34,618 nt of DNA from REEB95 sp035632055 (GTDB taxonomy: Bacteria; Pseudomonadota; Alphaproteobacteria; ATCC43930; CGMCC-115725). This document shows positions 23,365 to 30,811 of the stretch, in pieces. Position 1 is the stretch's first letter. Each line of letters begins with the position of its first letter. Location of the stretch: positions 1 to 34,618 of the forward strand of contig DASQHO010000014.1 in NCBI GenBank assembly GCA_035632055.1, read 5' to 3'. The notes under the pieces were generated by a model. That model was not told the DNA's origin, made no database searches, and saw only the letters and a program-made list of their open reading frames with translations. A program made the translations under genes and the position numbers.

Positions 23365-23892
23365 TCAGGCATAAGCGCGGGTGAGCCAGCCAGCGAGGAA
23401 GCGCTCGCGATCGGGATGGCGGGCGACGATCTGGCGATAATGAGCGGCCAGCGCCGCGCGCAACGCGACGAGCGCGGCATCGGCTGGCACGGCGTGCGCG
23501 GCAGCGATGGTGGCAGGACCGAGAATGCCGTCTTCGGCGAGGGCGTGCCCGAGCCCGTTCAACGCGCGCTGAAGGCAGATGGTCGCGGGACCGGCGCCGA
23601 GATTGACCGCGGCATCGAGCAACTTCGCCGCCAGCGGCGGCGGCAAGCGCGCGAGGCCGAGCCGATCCCACCAATCGCGGCGATAGATGGCGCAGGCATC
23701 GGCGGCGCTGAGGTTCGGAATATCAAGACGCGGGTACGATGCGGCCGAGATGCCGTATTTGGTGCCGACGCACGCGCCGGCGCCGACGGACCCGCCGGTC
23801 CAGTTGCCCGGGTCGTGCGCGTCGCTCTGGAAGCCGCCTTCGTGCGTGAGAACGACGGCAACGGCGGCATCGAATACCGGATCGTCGCTCAC
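23365..23892 (-). CDS. GH108-family endolysin
   Basis: The 175-residue protein matches the GH108/ZliS-type lysozyme fold: FDAAVAVVLTHEGGFQSDAHD with the catalytic Glu in HEGG, TKYGISAAS, AIYRRDWWDRLG, then LLDAAVNLGAGPATICLQRA and a C-terminal peptidoglycan-binding-like region (EDGILGPATIAA). It should cut glycan strands of peptidoglycan. No signal peptide is visible, in keeping with holin-dependent export. Its ATG overlaps the stop of the 77-codon membrane gene by four bases. The lysis genes of gene transfer agents in Rhodobacter are a similar endolysin-holin pair. Confidence 0.9.
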   Translation of the reverse strand: MSDDPVFDAAVAVVLTHEGGFQSDAHDPGNWTGGSVGAGACVGTKYGISAASYPRLDIPNLSAADACAIYRRDWWDRLGLARLPPPLAAKLLDAAVNLGAGPATICLQRALNGLGHALAEDGILGPATIAAAHAVPADAALVALRAALAAHYRQIVARHPDRERFLAGWLTRAYA

Positions 23893-24122
23893 AGGATGCC
23901 GCGCGCCTCGAACAGGCGGAGCAAAATCGCGCCCATGGTGAGCAGCAATCCGGCGACCAGCGACAGCACCGAGCGCGTCAGGAAGACGCGGATCGATTGC
24001 AACGCCTCGCGAATCTCGGTGTAGCGCTCGGCGCAGACCGCTTCGTGCTTTTCGAGCTGGGCGCGCGCCGTGCGGGCGAGCTCGAGCGCCCGCGCGACGT
24101 CGTTATAGGTGCGGGAGAACAT
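23889..24122 (-). CDS. Small coiled-coil membrane protein (lysis/tail accessory)
   Basis: The 77-residue product has an N-terminal helical, charged part (ALELARTARAQLEKHEAVCA, then RYTEIREALQSIRVFLTRS) and a C-terminal membrane helix (VLSLVAGLLLTMGAILLRLF). This is the layout of XhlA-like or related small phage membrane proteins that sit next to endolysin and holin genes. It overlaps the endolysin start as ATGA, so the two are translationally coupled. The function is inferred from position. Confidence 0.7.
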   Translation of the reverse strand: MFSRTYNDVARALELARTARAQLEKHEAVCAERYTEIREALQSIRVFLTRSVLSLVAGLLLTMGAILLRLFEARGIL

Positions 24123-24213
24123 GGGTGGGAATTTCGCCTGAGACGGGTTCGTGGCTGTCAGATTTTATTGCCGCGCTAGCGGCAGTTTACGGAGCATGGC
24201 ATCCTGTGCCGTG

Positions 24214-24852
24214 ATGGACGCCGGCGCAGAAATTCAGTCTTTCTCGCAGCATGGGCAGGATCGCTTCGTCTACGAGACGTTCTTCAAGAGCCGCACCGAG
24301 CCCGGAGTCTTTGTCGACATCGGCGCTTACGACGGGACGCTTTATTCCAATACACTTCTCTTCGAGAAGCTGGGCTGGACTGGCCTTTGTGTGGAGCCCT
24401 TGCCCCCGGCGTTCGAGAAATTGGAGGCCAACCGTTCGGCGATTTGCATTAACTGCGCCGTCGGCGACCGCACCGGGCATGCACCGTTTGTCGAGGTCGA
24501 AATGCCCGGCCCCTATGAGCTCATGTACAGCGGCCTCAAGGCCAATCTCGATGAGCACCACGCGCGGCTGATTCGCGAACACGGACATAACCAAAAGACA
24601 TACGATGTTGTGGTCCGACCGTTAAATGACATCCTTCTAGAGCACACTATCCAGCGCATCGATTACCTTTCGCTCGATACGGAGGGCTCCGAGTGGAGAA
24701 TTCTTCGAGATTTCGATCTCGCCACCTTCGACGTCAAAGTAATTTCGGTTGAGAACAATAGTCGCGACACCAAATTGCAGCGGCATTTAGCCCAGCGTGG
24801 CTATCGGCTGATCAGGACATTCGGCGGCTTCGACGATCTCTTTGCGCGCTGA
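24214..24852 (+). CDS. FkbM-family methyltransferase
   Basis: The 212-residue protein carries the SAM-binding motif VFVDIGAYDG (about 32-41), then WTGLCVEPLPPAFEKLEANR, VGDRTGHAPFV, and the FkbM-type YLSLDTEGSEWRILRDFD. Such enzymes put methyl groups on hydroxyls of sugars or natural products. It is on the opposite strand to all flanking phage-type genes and has a somewhat lower GC content, so it looks like a cargo (moron) gene; it could modify surface glycans. The start is uncertain: ATG at 24214 fits the conserved region, and 24196 (just after GGAG) or 24151 are in frame. Confidence 0.85.
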   Translation: MDAGAEIQSFSQHGQDRFVYETFFKSRTEPGVFVDIGAYDGTLYSNTLLFEKLGWTGLCVEPLPPAFEKLEANRSAICINCAVGDRTGHAPFVEVEMPGPYELMYSGLKANLDEHHARLIREHGHNQKTYDVVVRPLNDILLEHTIQRIDYLSLDTEGSEWRILRDFDLATFDVKVISVENNSRDTKLQRHLAQRGYRLIRTFGGFDDLFAR

Positions 24853-24857
24853 GATCA

Positions 24858-25118
24858 TCATTCAACCTGATTGCATTGAATAACCGCCGCACCGGCCGTA
24901 AGGGCGACAATTCCGTGTCGCACGCCAGCCGGGAACGTGATGATGTGCCAGGCTTCAACTGCCTCGCGCCGGCACTCTGTGAACCACTCCACCGCACCAC
25001 TCGCCACCACCGTGTCATGGGTGAAGGCGTGATCGTGCAACGGCAGTTCGTCGCCCGCCCTCTCGAAAACGTACGCGTAATAACGATCCGAGAGCGGAAT
25101 CATGCGCGGGGCGGCCAC
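24858..25118 (-). CDS. Small cupin-like protein
   Basis: The 86-residue product has a beta-strand pattern with two histidine-containing segments, ELPLHDHAFTHDTVV and WHIITFPAGVRHGIVAL, resembling a single-domain cupin whose His and Glu residues bind a metal. There is no clear family match. It ends 6 bp from the FkbM stop (convergent) and lies 2 bp after a tail-region gene on the same strand, so it belongs to the minus-strand module. A sugar- or receptor-related role is possible but not shown. Confidence 0.65.
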   Translation of the reverse strand: MAAPRMIPLSDRYYAYVFERAGDELPLHDHAFTHDTVVASGAVEWFTECRREAVEAWHIITFPAGVRHGIVALTAGAAVIQCNQVE

Positions 25119-25120
25119 GG

Positions 25121-25477
25121 TCAGGATGCAACCGTCGCTCTTCCGACCGGCTTACCGGTCGCGACGGCCGGTGGCGTCGCCTTTGGTGGACGTGCTGCGC
25201 GTTTGGCCTGCGCCGCGAGCAGTGAGGAAACTACGGCGATCGCGGCGTCGGCGAATCCACAGGCGCCCACTTGCCCGGAACCGATCTGGTTATTCTTGGC
25301 GTCGAAGAACTGAAGCACTTTGCTGCCATCGTCATAAAGCGCCTGTACCGCACCGGTTGGGAGCGCCGGGACAGCTGCGCCGTGGTCGAGCGCAAAATTC
25401 GTGGGCGTGTCGGCATAGACGCCATTCGGCGTGCGGACATAGACGATCCCATCGGGATGCATGTGGAATTGCGCCAT
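25121..25477 (-). CDS. Hypothetical tail-region protein, 118 residues
   Basis: The N-terminal half has short beta motifs, MHPDGIVYVRTPNGVY and GAVQALYDDGSKVLQFFDAK, that look like a small fibre-tip or chaperone-like domain; the C-terminal part is rich in Ala, Lys and Pro and probably disordered. It starts 7 bp after the collar-type fibre gene stop and ends next to the cupin-like gene, in an evident operon. No known family was recognised; its place suggests a tail-fibre assembly or accessory protein. The ATG at 25477 is taken because it begins the ordered region. Confidence 0.65.
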   Translation of the reverse strand: MAQFHMHPDGIVYVRTPNGVYADTPTNFALDHGAAVPALPTGAVQALYDDGSKVLQFFDAKNNQIGSGQVGACGFADAAIAVVSSLLAAQAKRAARPPKATPPAVATGKPVGRATVAS

Positions 25478-25484
25478 CGAAGCC

Positions 25485-26537
25485 TCACGTCTTGATGATG
25501 GAGTTGAGCATGATCGCCGGCGGCATGTTGTTGTGTGCGCCGCCACTGCCTGCGTTTCCTGTGCTTGATCCTGCTGTACTCGTAAATGGTGCCAGCTGGC
25601 ACGAGCCACCGGCCGTCGTGGTGCCGCTTACCTCGATGTAGCTGTGAGAATGACTCGGCATCTGTGCTTGGGTCAGCGTCACGATCTCCGCGCCGCCAAC
25701 CGCGCCGAGCGCCGAACCGTTGATACCGCTGCCGCCGGTGGTCACTCGGTTCGCCGCGGTGCCGCCCATGTTGTCGACGCCGAAGGCGGCACGGCCGCGC
25801 AAATCGGGCAGGTTGAACGTGGTCGAGCCGTCGCCGCTGCCGAAGGTCGTGCCGATGGCGGTGAACAGCGCGGCATAGGTCGTGCGGCTGACGGCCTGGC
25901 CGTAGCACAGGAGCCAGCCGGCTGGCGCGCTCGCGCCGGCGAACGGCACGACCACGCCCGACGGCACGGCGCCAAGGCCCGTAAGCTGCGAGCCGTCGAC
26001 CGCCGGGAGGCGGCCGCTCGCATCGAGCTGCACCACGTCGCCGGCGGATGTGCCGACGTTCTGCGTCGCGGCGGTGCCGACGGTCGCATAGGCGCCCGAG
26101 GCGAGGCCGAGCGACGCAAGATCGCGCTCGTCGGTGAGCATGGAATTCGCAATCGCCGTTGACGTCGTCTGCAACAGGACCTGCGCCACCGGCGCCTTGC
26201 CGGCGGGAATGGCGGGCGGCACCGGCGAAGCGGCCTCGGTGCCGGTGACGACCGAAACCGCGCCGGTGACGCGGTCGACAACCACACGATCGATGCGCGG
26301 ATTGGCGACCGGCGCCGTGATCGCGCCGGTGCCTTGCGCCGCGACCTCGGTGAGCGCCGCGCCGTTGAAGAAATGACCGGCGTCGAGCGCCACCGTCATG
26401 TCCGGCGCCGGCTGCGCGTGCGGCGCGAAATTATCGATCAGCCGCGCCGCGACCGCCCAATCGGCATCGATCGCCAGCGGATAGGCGGTGCCCGTCTGCG
26501 TCGTGTAGTTGGTCTGCAGGAATTGGGCGACGGTCAT
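25485..26537 (-). CDS. Phage tail-fibre protein with tail-collar domain
   Basis: The 350-residue protein begins with MTVAQFLQTNYTTQTGTAY and has a Ser/Thr/Ala-rich shaft, followed by a tail-collar domain at about residues 190-260: VPSGVVVPFAGASAPAGWLL, CYGQAVSRTTYAALFTAIG, TTFGSGDGSTTFNLPDLRG and RAAFGVDNMGG. The end, MPSHSHSYIE to NMPPAIMLNSIIKT, is typical of short-tail-fibre proteins of phages and phage-derived particles. It probably binds the host cell surface. GGAGCGCCC precedes the ATG. A palindromic repeat separates it from the large tail protein gene upstream. Confidence 0.88.
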   Translation of the reverse strand: MTVAQFLQTNYTTQTGTAYPLAIDADWAVAARLIDNFAPHAQPAPDMTVALDAGHFFNGAALTEVAAQGTGAITAPVANPRIDRVVVDRVTGAVSVVTGTEAASPVPPAIPAGKAPVAQVLLQTTSTAIANSMLTDERDLASLGLASGAYATVGTAATQNVGTSAGDVVQLDASGRLPAVDGSQLTGLGAVPSGVVVPFAGASAPAGWLLCYGQAVSRTTYAALFTAIGTTFGSGDGSTTFNLPDLRGRAAFGVDNMGGTAANRVTTGGSGINGSALGAVGGAEIVTLTQAQMPSHSHSYIEVSGTTTAGGSCQLAPFTSTAGSSTGNAGSGGAHNNMPPAIMLNSIIKT

Positions 26538-26578
26538 GGGCGCTCCGAATGAGTCCTAATTGGGCTTGGTCGAGGACA

Positions 26579-26631
26579 CCCCCTTACCCTTCCTTCTCCC
26601 CAGACGCGGGGGAGAGGGTTTCGAGGGGGCA
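26579..26631. repeat. Palindromic repeat, copy A
   Basis: CCCTTACCCTTCCTTCTCC is followed by a CAGACG loop and GGGGGAGAGGG. The left arm is nearly the same as copy B (29,620). It fills the spacer between the tail protein and fibre genes and belongs to the kind of CCCTCACCC...GGGAGAGGG palindromes scattered in many alphaproteobacterial genomes. It could also form a transcript hairpin between the two genes. Confidence 0.7.
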
Positions 26632-26641
26632 GCGATAACGG

Positions 26642-29584
26642 CTATTCGCCGGTCGAGCTCCAATTCACGCTGCCGCCGACATCGGCGCCGGTGTGGTCGA
26701 AGACGTGAATCGTGCAGCCGGTGGTGGTGATCGAAGTCGCGGTCGCGCTCACAGCGCTCGAGCCCAGCGGCGTGACCTGCACGTTGGGCGGCAGGTGATA
26801 GGGCGACGGAAAGACGATGCCGCTGCCGCCGGCGGATATCGCGACGCTGGCGGCGGAGTTCTCGATCTTGGGCGCGCGGTCGGCGACCAGCTCGAAGCCG
26901 GCGAGACAGGCGACCGATCCTGCGACGTTGGTCAACACAGTCGCGCCGCGCAGATAGCGCATGGCGACCGTGCCGATGGTCCAGGCGGTGAAGGCGCCGG
27001 GATCGGACGCGCCGGTGAGCCAGGTGTCGATGGCGAGGCTCGCTTCGGGCGTGCCCGTCTGGCCGCGACCCAATGTCGTCGCGATATTTGCCCAGACGCG
27101 CAGCGTGTCGTCGAAGCCGGTGTCGGCGGCGGAAGTGGCGAAGCTCGACGCCGCCACTGGATAAGGAACAAATCGCTCGAACAGGTCCGCGTTGGTGTGC
27201 GCGCTGGCAAGCGCCGATGAATCGGGCACCAGCACGCCGGTCCAATGCGGCACGAAGCCCGAAAGCGTGCCGGACCAGAACGGCGCGGCCTGTTCATCAA
27301 GGATCACGGGATCCGGATTGGTGACAATAAGATCCACCGTCGCCGGCGCGGGCGAGAACTGATCGGCGACGTCGCGCGCGCGGATATAAAAGGTCCAGGT
27401 GCCGGGCGGCACGGCGGCGTTGGTCATCTCGGTGCCGCGGGCGCTTTCGGTCAAGAACGTCGCCGACGCGATCGAGCCACCTTGCGGGCCGTAGAGGATG
27501 TCGTAGCCCTTGAGCGCGAAATCGGCGACCTCGTTCCACTTGAAGACGACGGCGCCGCCGGTCTGCTGCGCCGAGAAACCCGTCACGTTGGCGGGCGGCG
27601 GTGGGCCCTGAATCGTGTGAGTGTAATCGGCGACCGACGCGAGAGGCTGCAAGCCGCCGCCGTAGAGATTGAACGACGCCAGCTTGATGTGAACGGTCGC
27701 GCCGATCTGGCTTTTGTCGTACGCGAGCGTAAATACCGCGTCGTCGAGGCGCGCGAAGCCGGCGCCGGCGGCGTGCGCGGATATCGCCGAGCCGTAGAGA
27801 CCACGCCTTATATATGTCGCGAGGCTGTAGCGGTTGACGCCGGTGAGGGTCGCGGTTTCGTAGGCAACGAATTCGCCATCGACCCAACATAAAGTGTGGC
27901 CGAGATCGGCATCCTGCTGCGTGCCCGACAGCAGCGCGCCGTTCGATTCCGACAGGTCGACCGCGAGCGTATCGCTGGTGTCGGGATCGCTGCCGGCGGA
28001 AAACGCAGCGGTCAGCACGCCCATGCGCGAGGGGCCGTGCTTGCGGCCGGCGCGCTTGTAAGTCGAGCCGTCGCTCGAGACATAGACGTCGCAGCCGCCC
28101 CAATTTGCGCCGCCGGCCGTGGCGAGCCAGACTTCGAGGCCGCTTGAGGCGATCTGTACCGGCGCTTCGAAGACGATCGGCGCCAGCGCGTCGCCGGGAT
28201 CGGCGTTGTAGTTGACGCTGTAGCCGGCGCCCTGCTGGAAGCTATAGCTGGCGGCGGCGCCGGTGCCGGCGAGATATTCCTCGGCCGCGACCAGCAAGGT
28301 GCCGTCGTCGTTCTCGGTGATCTCGGTGATGCGCACCCATTGACGCGACAGGCCGAGCCGCGCGTCGGTCAGCGTCACGATGTCCATCGGATCGAGCAGG
28401 ATGTAGCGCTGATCGAGCGTGAACTGGTACGCGTTGCGGATCGCCTGGCGCTGTAGCAGAAGCTGCGCCGACAGCCGCGCCGCGGCCGCATCGGCAAACA
28501 AATGCGCCTGGCGCGTCTGGTCGAAGCGCAGGCCGTAGACGTCGATCATCGCCTGATCCGAGGCTTCGACGATGGCGGTGTTGTACTGGTTGGCGCGGTC
28601 GAGATATTCGACCTTGATGTCGTTGAGCGCATCGGACGGCCGCTTGCGCGTCACCAGCACCGGATCGCTGTTGAGCGAACTCGATGCGCCGCTGGCGCTG
28701 GCGTTGGACAGGAAATCGTCGTCGGTCAGGTCGTAAAGCGGCACGGCCGGCGGCGTGTAGCTTTTGCCGTTGCCCGACAGCGCGGCATCGCCATAGGGCA
28801 CCAGCGTCAACGCGCCCGACGACCAGACAAAGGCGCTGTTGGTAAAGGTGGCGATGTCGTCGAGCAGTTTCGCCGCCGAGGCCGCTTCGGTATAGGCGGG
28901 CGAGATCAGCAAGCCGGCCGACAGCGCATAGGCCTGATAAGTCGAGAGATCGCCGAGGCGCGCCGCGGGAAAGCCGGCGCCGTAACGCGCATTGGTCAAG
29001 AGATCGGCGATCACCAGCGACGGATCGGCATCGGCCGAGCCGGCAACCGAATTGGCATAAAATCCCGCGACCTCGAAATTGTTGTTCGGCAGCTGGCCCT
29101 GGCCGTCGAGCGCATAAGGCGCAGCGGCGGCATAGGCGGTGCCGCTGTAGCCGAGCGCCTGGCTCGGATGATTGGTCGCGAGATAGCCCCACGGCGCCTG
29201 ACCGAGCGCGCCGGTGAACACCGAGAGGCCGAGTGCCGCGGGCGTCGTCACTTCTTTCGATGCCCACGCCTGACCGAGATTTTGGATCGGGCCCTCGCAC
29301 AGGCCGAGCATCACCGCCGCGTTGTACGTATAGGTGGTCGTGCCGCCACCACCGCCCTTGCCGCCCGAGCCGCCGGTGACGCCGCCCTTGCCCGACGACG
29401 GCGGCGACGATTGATGCGCGATCGCCTGAAAGTCGCCGTACCAGATCAGATTGGGCGCGAGCCGCGTCGTGCCATAGACGATCGGAATGACCTTGCCGTA
29501 GGCCGAGGTCTGGATCTGCAGGCCCGAGACGGCAGGATGCTGCTTCGCCTGCGTCTTCTTGGGCGAGGAAAAAAGTCCGGCCAT
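26642..29584 (-). CDS. Large phage tail tip / host-specificity-type protein
   Basis: The 980-residue protein starts MAGLFSSPKKTQAKQHPAVS, with GKVIPIVYGTTRLAPNLIWY, a Gly-rich linker (about residues 66-80), and NAAVMLGLCEGPIQNLGQAW, all typical of phage tail-tip (gpJ/gp15-like) proteins. The middle part includes a Phage-tail_3-type region (IRNAYQFTLDQRYILLDPMD). Around 620-720 there is a fibronectin type III-like domain (PPPPANVTGFSAQQTGGAVV to TWTFYIRARDVADQFSP). The C-terminal 250 residues are strand-rich and may contact the host. It is shorter than the about 1,300-residue gp15 of Rhodobacter GTA and no TIM-barrel domain was recognised at its start. Confidence 0.85.
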   Translation of the reverse strand: MAGLFSSPKKTQAKQHPAVSGLQIQTSAYGKVIPIVYGTTRLAPNLIWYGDFQAIAHQSSPPSSGKGGVTGGSGGKGGGGGTTTYTYNAAVMLGLCEGPIQNLGQAWASKEVTTPAALGLSVFTGALGQAPWGYLATNHPSQALGYSGTAYAAAAPYALDGQGQLPNNNFEVAGFYANSVAGSADADPSLVIADLLTNARYGAGFPAARLGDLSTYQAYALSAGLLISPAYTEAASAAKLLDDIATFTNSAFVWSSGALTLVPYGDAALSGNGKSYTPPAVPLYDLTDDDFLSNASASGASSSLNSDPVLVTRKRPSDALNDIKVEYLDRANQYNTAIVEASDQAMIDVYGLRFDQTRQAHLFADAAAARLSAQLLLQRQAIRNAYQFTLDQRYILLDPMDIVTLTDARLGLSRQWVRITEITENDDGTLLVAAEEYLAGTGAAASYSFQQGAGYSVNYNADPGDALAPIVFEAPVQIASSGLEVWLATAGGANWGGCDVYVSSDGSTYKRAGRKHGPSRMGVLTAAFSAGSDPDTSDTLAVDLSESNGALLSGTQQDADLGHTLCWVDGEFVAYETATLTGVNRYSLATYIRRGLYGSAISAHAAGAGFARLDDAVFTLAYDKSQIGATVHIKLASFNLYGGGLQPLASVADYTHTIQGPPPPANVTGFSAQQTGGAVVFKWNEVADFALKGYDILYGPQGGSIASATFLTESARGTEMTNAAVPPGTWTFYIRARDVADQFSPAPATVDLIVTNPDPVILDEQAAPFWSGTLSGFVPHWTGVLVPDSSALASAHTNADLFERFVPYPVAASSFATSAADTGFDDTLRVWANIATTLGRGQTGTPEASLAIDTWLTGASDPGAFTAWTIGTVAMRYLRGATVLTNVAGSVACLAGFELVADRAPKIENSAASVAISAGGSGIVFPSPYHLPPNVQVTPLGSSAVSATATSITTTGCTIHVFDHTGADVGGSVNWSSTGE

Positions 29585-29619
29585 GGATTTTTAGTGCATC
29601 AATCGTTCGGTCCAGAGCA

Positions 29620-29704
29620 TCGCCCCCTCACCCTTCCTTCTCCGCCAATTTGGGGGGAGACGGGTATAGGGATAGGGATCGCGGTTGCCGGATTTGGCAA
29701 CGTT
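29620..29704. repeat. Palindromic repeat, copy B (left island border)
   Basis: It starts like copy A (CCCTCACCCTTCCTTCTCC), then has CCAATTTGGGGGGAGAC, GGGTATAGGGATAGGGAT and TTGCCGGATTTGGCAAC. Its reverse complement is clearly related to 33,602-33,660, sharing GTTGCCAAATC[C/T]GGCAA, CCCTATACC and the CCAAATTGG/GGAGAAG part. Together the two copies form inverted repeats around the 3.9-kb island. Confidence 0.75.
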
Positions 29705-29727
29705 GTCTCTTCTATTCAGGATTCCAG

Positions 29728-30216
29728 CTATTTCAGAAATCCAGCCAATCTGGTGCAAATTTCAGAGGCGACCTGCGTCGCATTTATCGCCCTATAGACT
29801 GGGACAATTGCAGCTATCAAGAAACAGCAGAACGCCATTATAAATATTGTGCGGAAGATCCGGCGATAGGAGTTCAGTGGCCATTTCGATTTCTGTTCCG
29901 TCTTTATAATGATCTTGATATCGCTAATTCCCGAGGATTGTGCTAACTGGTTTTCTATCTGGGACAATGCATTTTCGCCATGTTTAATCAAATCGCTCAC
30001 GCGCTGGTCCAATCGCCAAAATAGTACCGACGCGATTGCCCCAAATACGGCGATGATCAATGCGATGGCAACGTGATCATCCTTAAGACTTGCGATGTAC
30101 CCGGCACCTAGCGCACCGACCATGATCAGATAAAATCTGAACACAGTCATTCTCTGTGCCGCATGGAACTCAAACCATTTCCACGCATGATCCAATTCGA
30201 TCGAAAATTGATTCAT
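29728..30216 (-). CDS. Hypothetical membrane protein in island, 162 residues
   Basis: The N-terminal part HAWKWFEFHAAQRMTVFRFY leads into two membrane helices (LIMVGALGAGYIA and ALIIAVFGAIASVLFW), then a cytoplasmic stretch (RLDQRVSDLIKHGENALSQI), and a third helix (IFIMAFCCFLIAAIVPVY) near the C-terminus. Similar-shaped proteins occur in genomic islands, but I do not recognise a named family. It lies just inside the left inverted repeat. GC content is low compared with flanking genes. A link to the DUF262 gene is possible only by location. Confidence 0.7.
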   Translation of the reverse strand: MNQFSIELDHAWKWFEFHAAQRMTVFRFYLIMVGALGAGYIASLKDDHVAIALIIAVFGAIASVLFWRLDQRVSDLIKHGENALSQIENQLAQSSGISDIKIIIKTEQKSKWPLNSYRRIFRTIFIMAFCCFLIAAIVPVYRAINATQVASEICTRLAGFLK

Positions 30217-30302
30217 CGTTTCCTCGCGAATATCAGCATGTAGAATATCGGTCTGAGTCTTAGATCTCGCAGCGTTAATAGAAGAATCAGCGTCAGCCCA
30301 AC

Positions 30303-30449
30303 CTAATCGATCCGGTCGTAAAACTCTCTATCGACCGCCTCCTTAGGAGTGTATTTCCAATCGCCCACCGTCTTGGCAACGTCAATTAGATACCAAAGCT
30401 TGTCGCTGAAACACAGTTGTCGGGTTTGGCAACAGTGGGTCGCATTCAA
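30303..30449 (-). CDS. Small ORF overlapping the upstream small gene, 48 residues
   Basis: A TTG at 30449 overlaps the stop codon of the 84-codon ORF as TTGA, a common coupling arrangement. The product is (M)NATHCCQTRQLCFSDKLW then YLIDVAKTVGDWKYTPKEAV and DREFYDRID, with amino-acid use that looks like real protein, including an amphipathic helix. It has no recognised family. It could be a tiny partner of the upstream protein, or the remaining end of a longer decayed gene, since a stop codon lies four codons upstream of the TTG in the same frame. Confidence 0.4.
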   Translation of the reverse strand: MNATHCCQTRQLCFSDKLWYLIDVAKTVGDWKYTPKEAVDREFYDRID

Positions 30450-30700
30450 ACTGTAGTTCTGGCCCTAAGTGAAGCGCTCCGGCCAATCACCAACCGCGCC
30501 GGCGTTAAGCCGGTGGGCTGGCGACCCTGACCGTTCAGCCTATCACAGTCGTCGCACAGGCGATAATTGCCGGTGCCTGCGCAGCGTTCATGCTGCGGGA
30601 TATCGGGGCCCGGCGGGCACGCACTGTTGTTGTGGTGCACGCGATGTGCAGGCGGTTTGTTCGCCTCATTGACGAAATAGAATACTGGAGCACGTCCCAT
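30446..30700 (-). CDS. Small Cys/His-rich protein, 84 residues
   Basis: The product starts MGRAPVFYFVNEANKPPAHR and continues VHHNNSACPPGPDIPQHERC and NYRLCDDCDRLN, so it has four cysteines and several histidines that could hold zinc. The first two thirds look like coding sequence; the C-terminal part is more random. GGAAAG lies upstream of the ATG at 30700. It is divergent from the DUF262 gene, sharing about 110 bp of regulatory DNA. Its family is unknown to me; the YFVN...VHxxxC pattern resembles small proteins found in other genomes, but this is memory, not a search. Confidence 0.5.
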   Translation of the reverse strand: MGRAPVFYFVNEANKPPAHRVHHNNSACPPGPDIPQHERCAGTGNYRLCDDCDRLNGQGRQPTGLTPARLVIGRSASLRARTTV

Positions 30701-30811
30701 TCAGAATTACTTTCCCAGTCGTTTTGGCAATGGATTTTTTCGGCCTTCAGGCCAATAGTCTGGGATGGATGAAACGTGCATGTTCAACCGTCCACGCTCA
30801 TAGACTTGCCC

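Noticed and set aside
28502..29797. 431-codon plus-strand frame opposite the tail-tip gene
   Set aside because: It is antisense to a well-supported tail protein and ends in the repeat region, with no protein family pattern.
30725..30765. Hairpin GGCCTTCAGGCC before the DUF262 gene as a terminator
   Set aside because: The T-run lies on the wrong side of the stem for the plus strand, and on the minus strand the stem is followed by A residues, so it does not fit a Rho-independent terminator.
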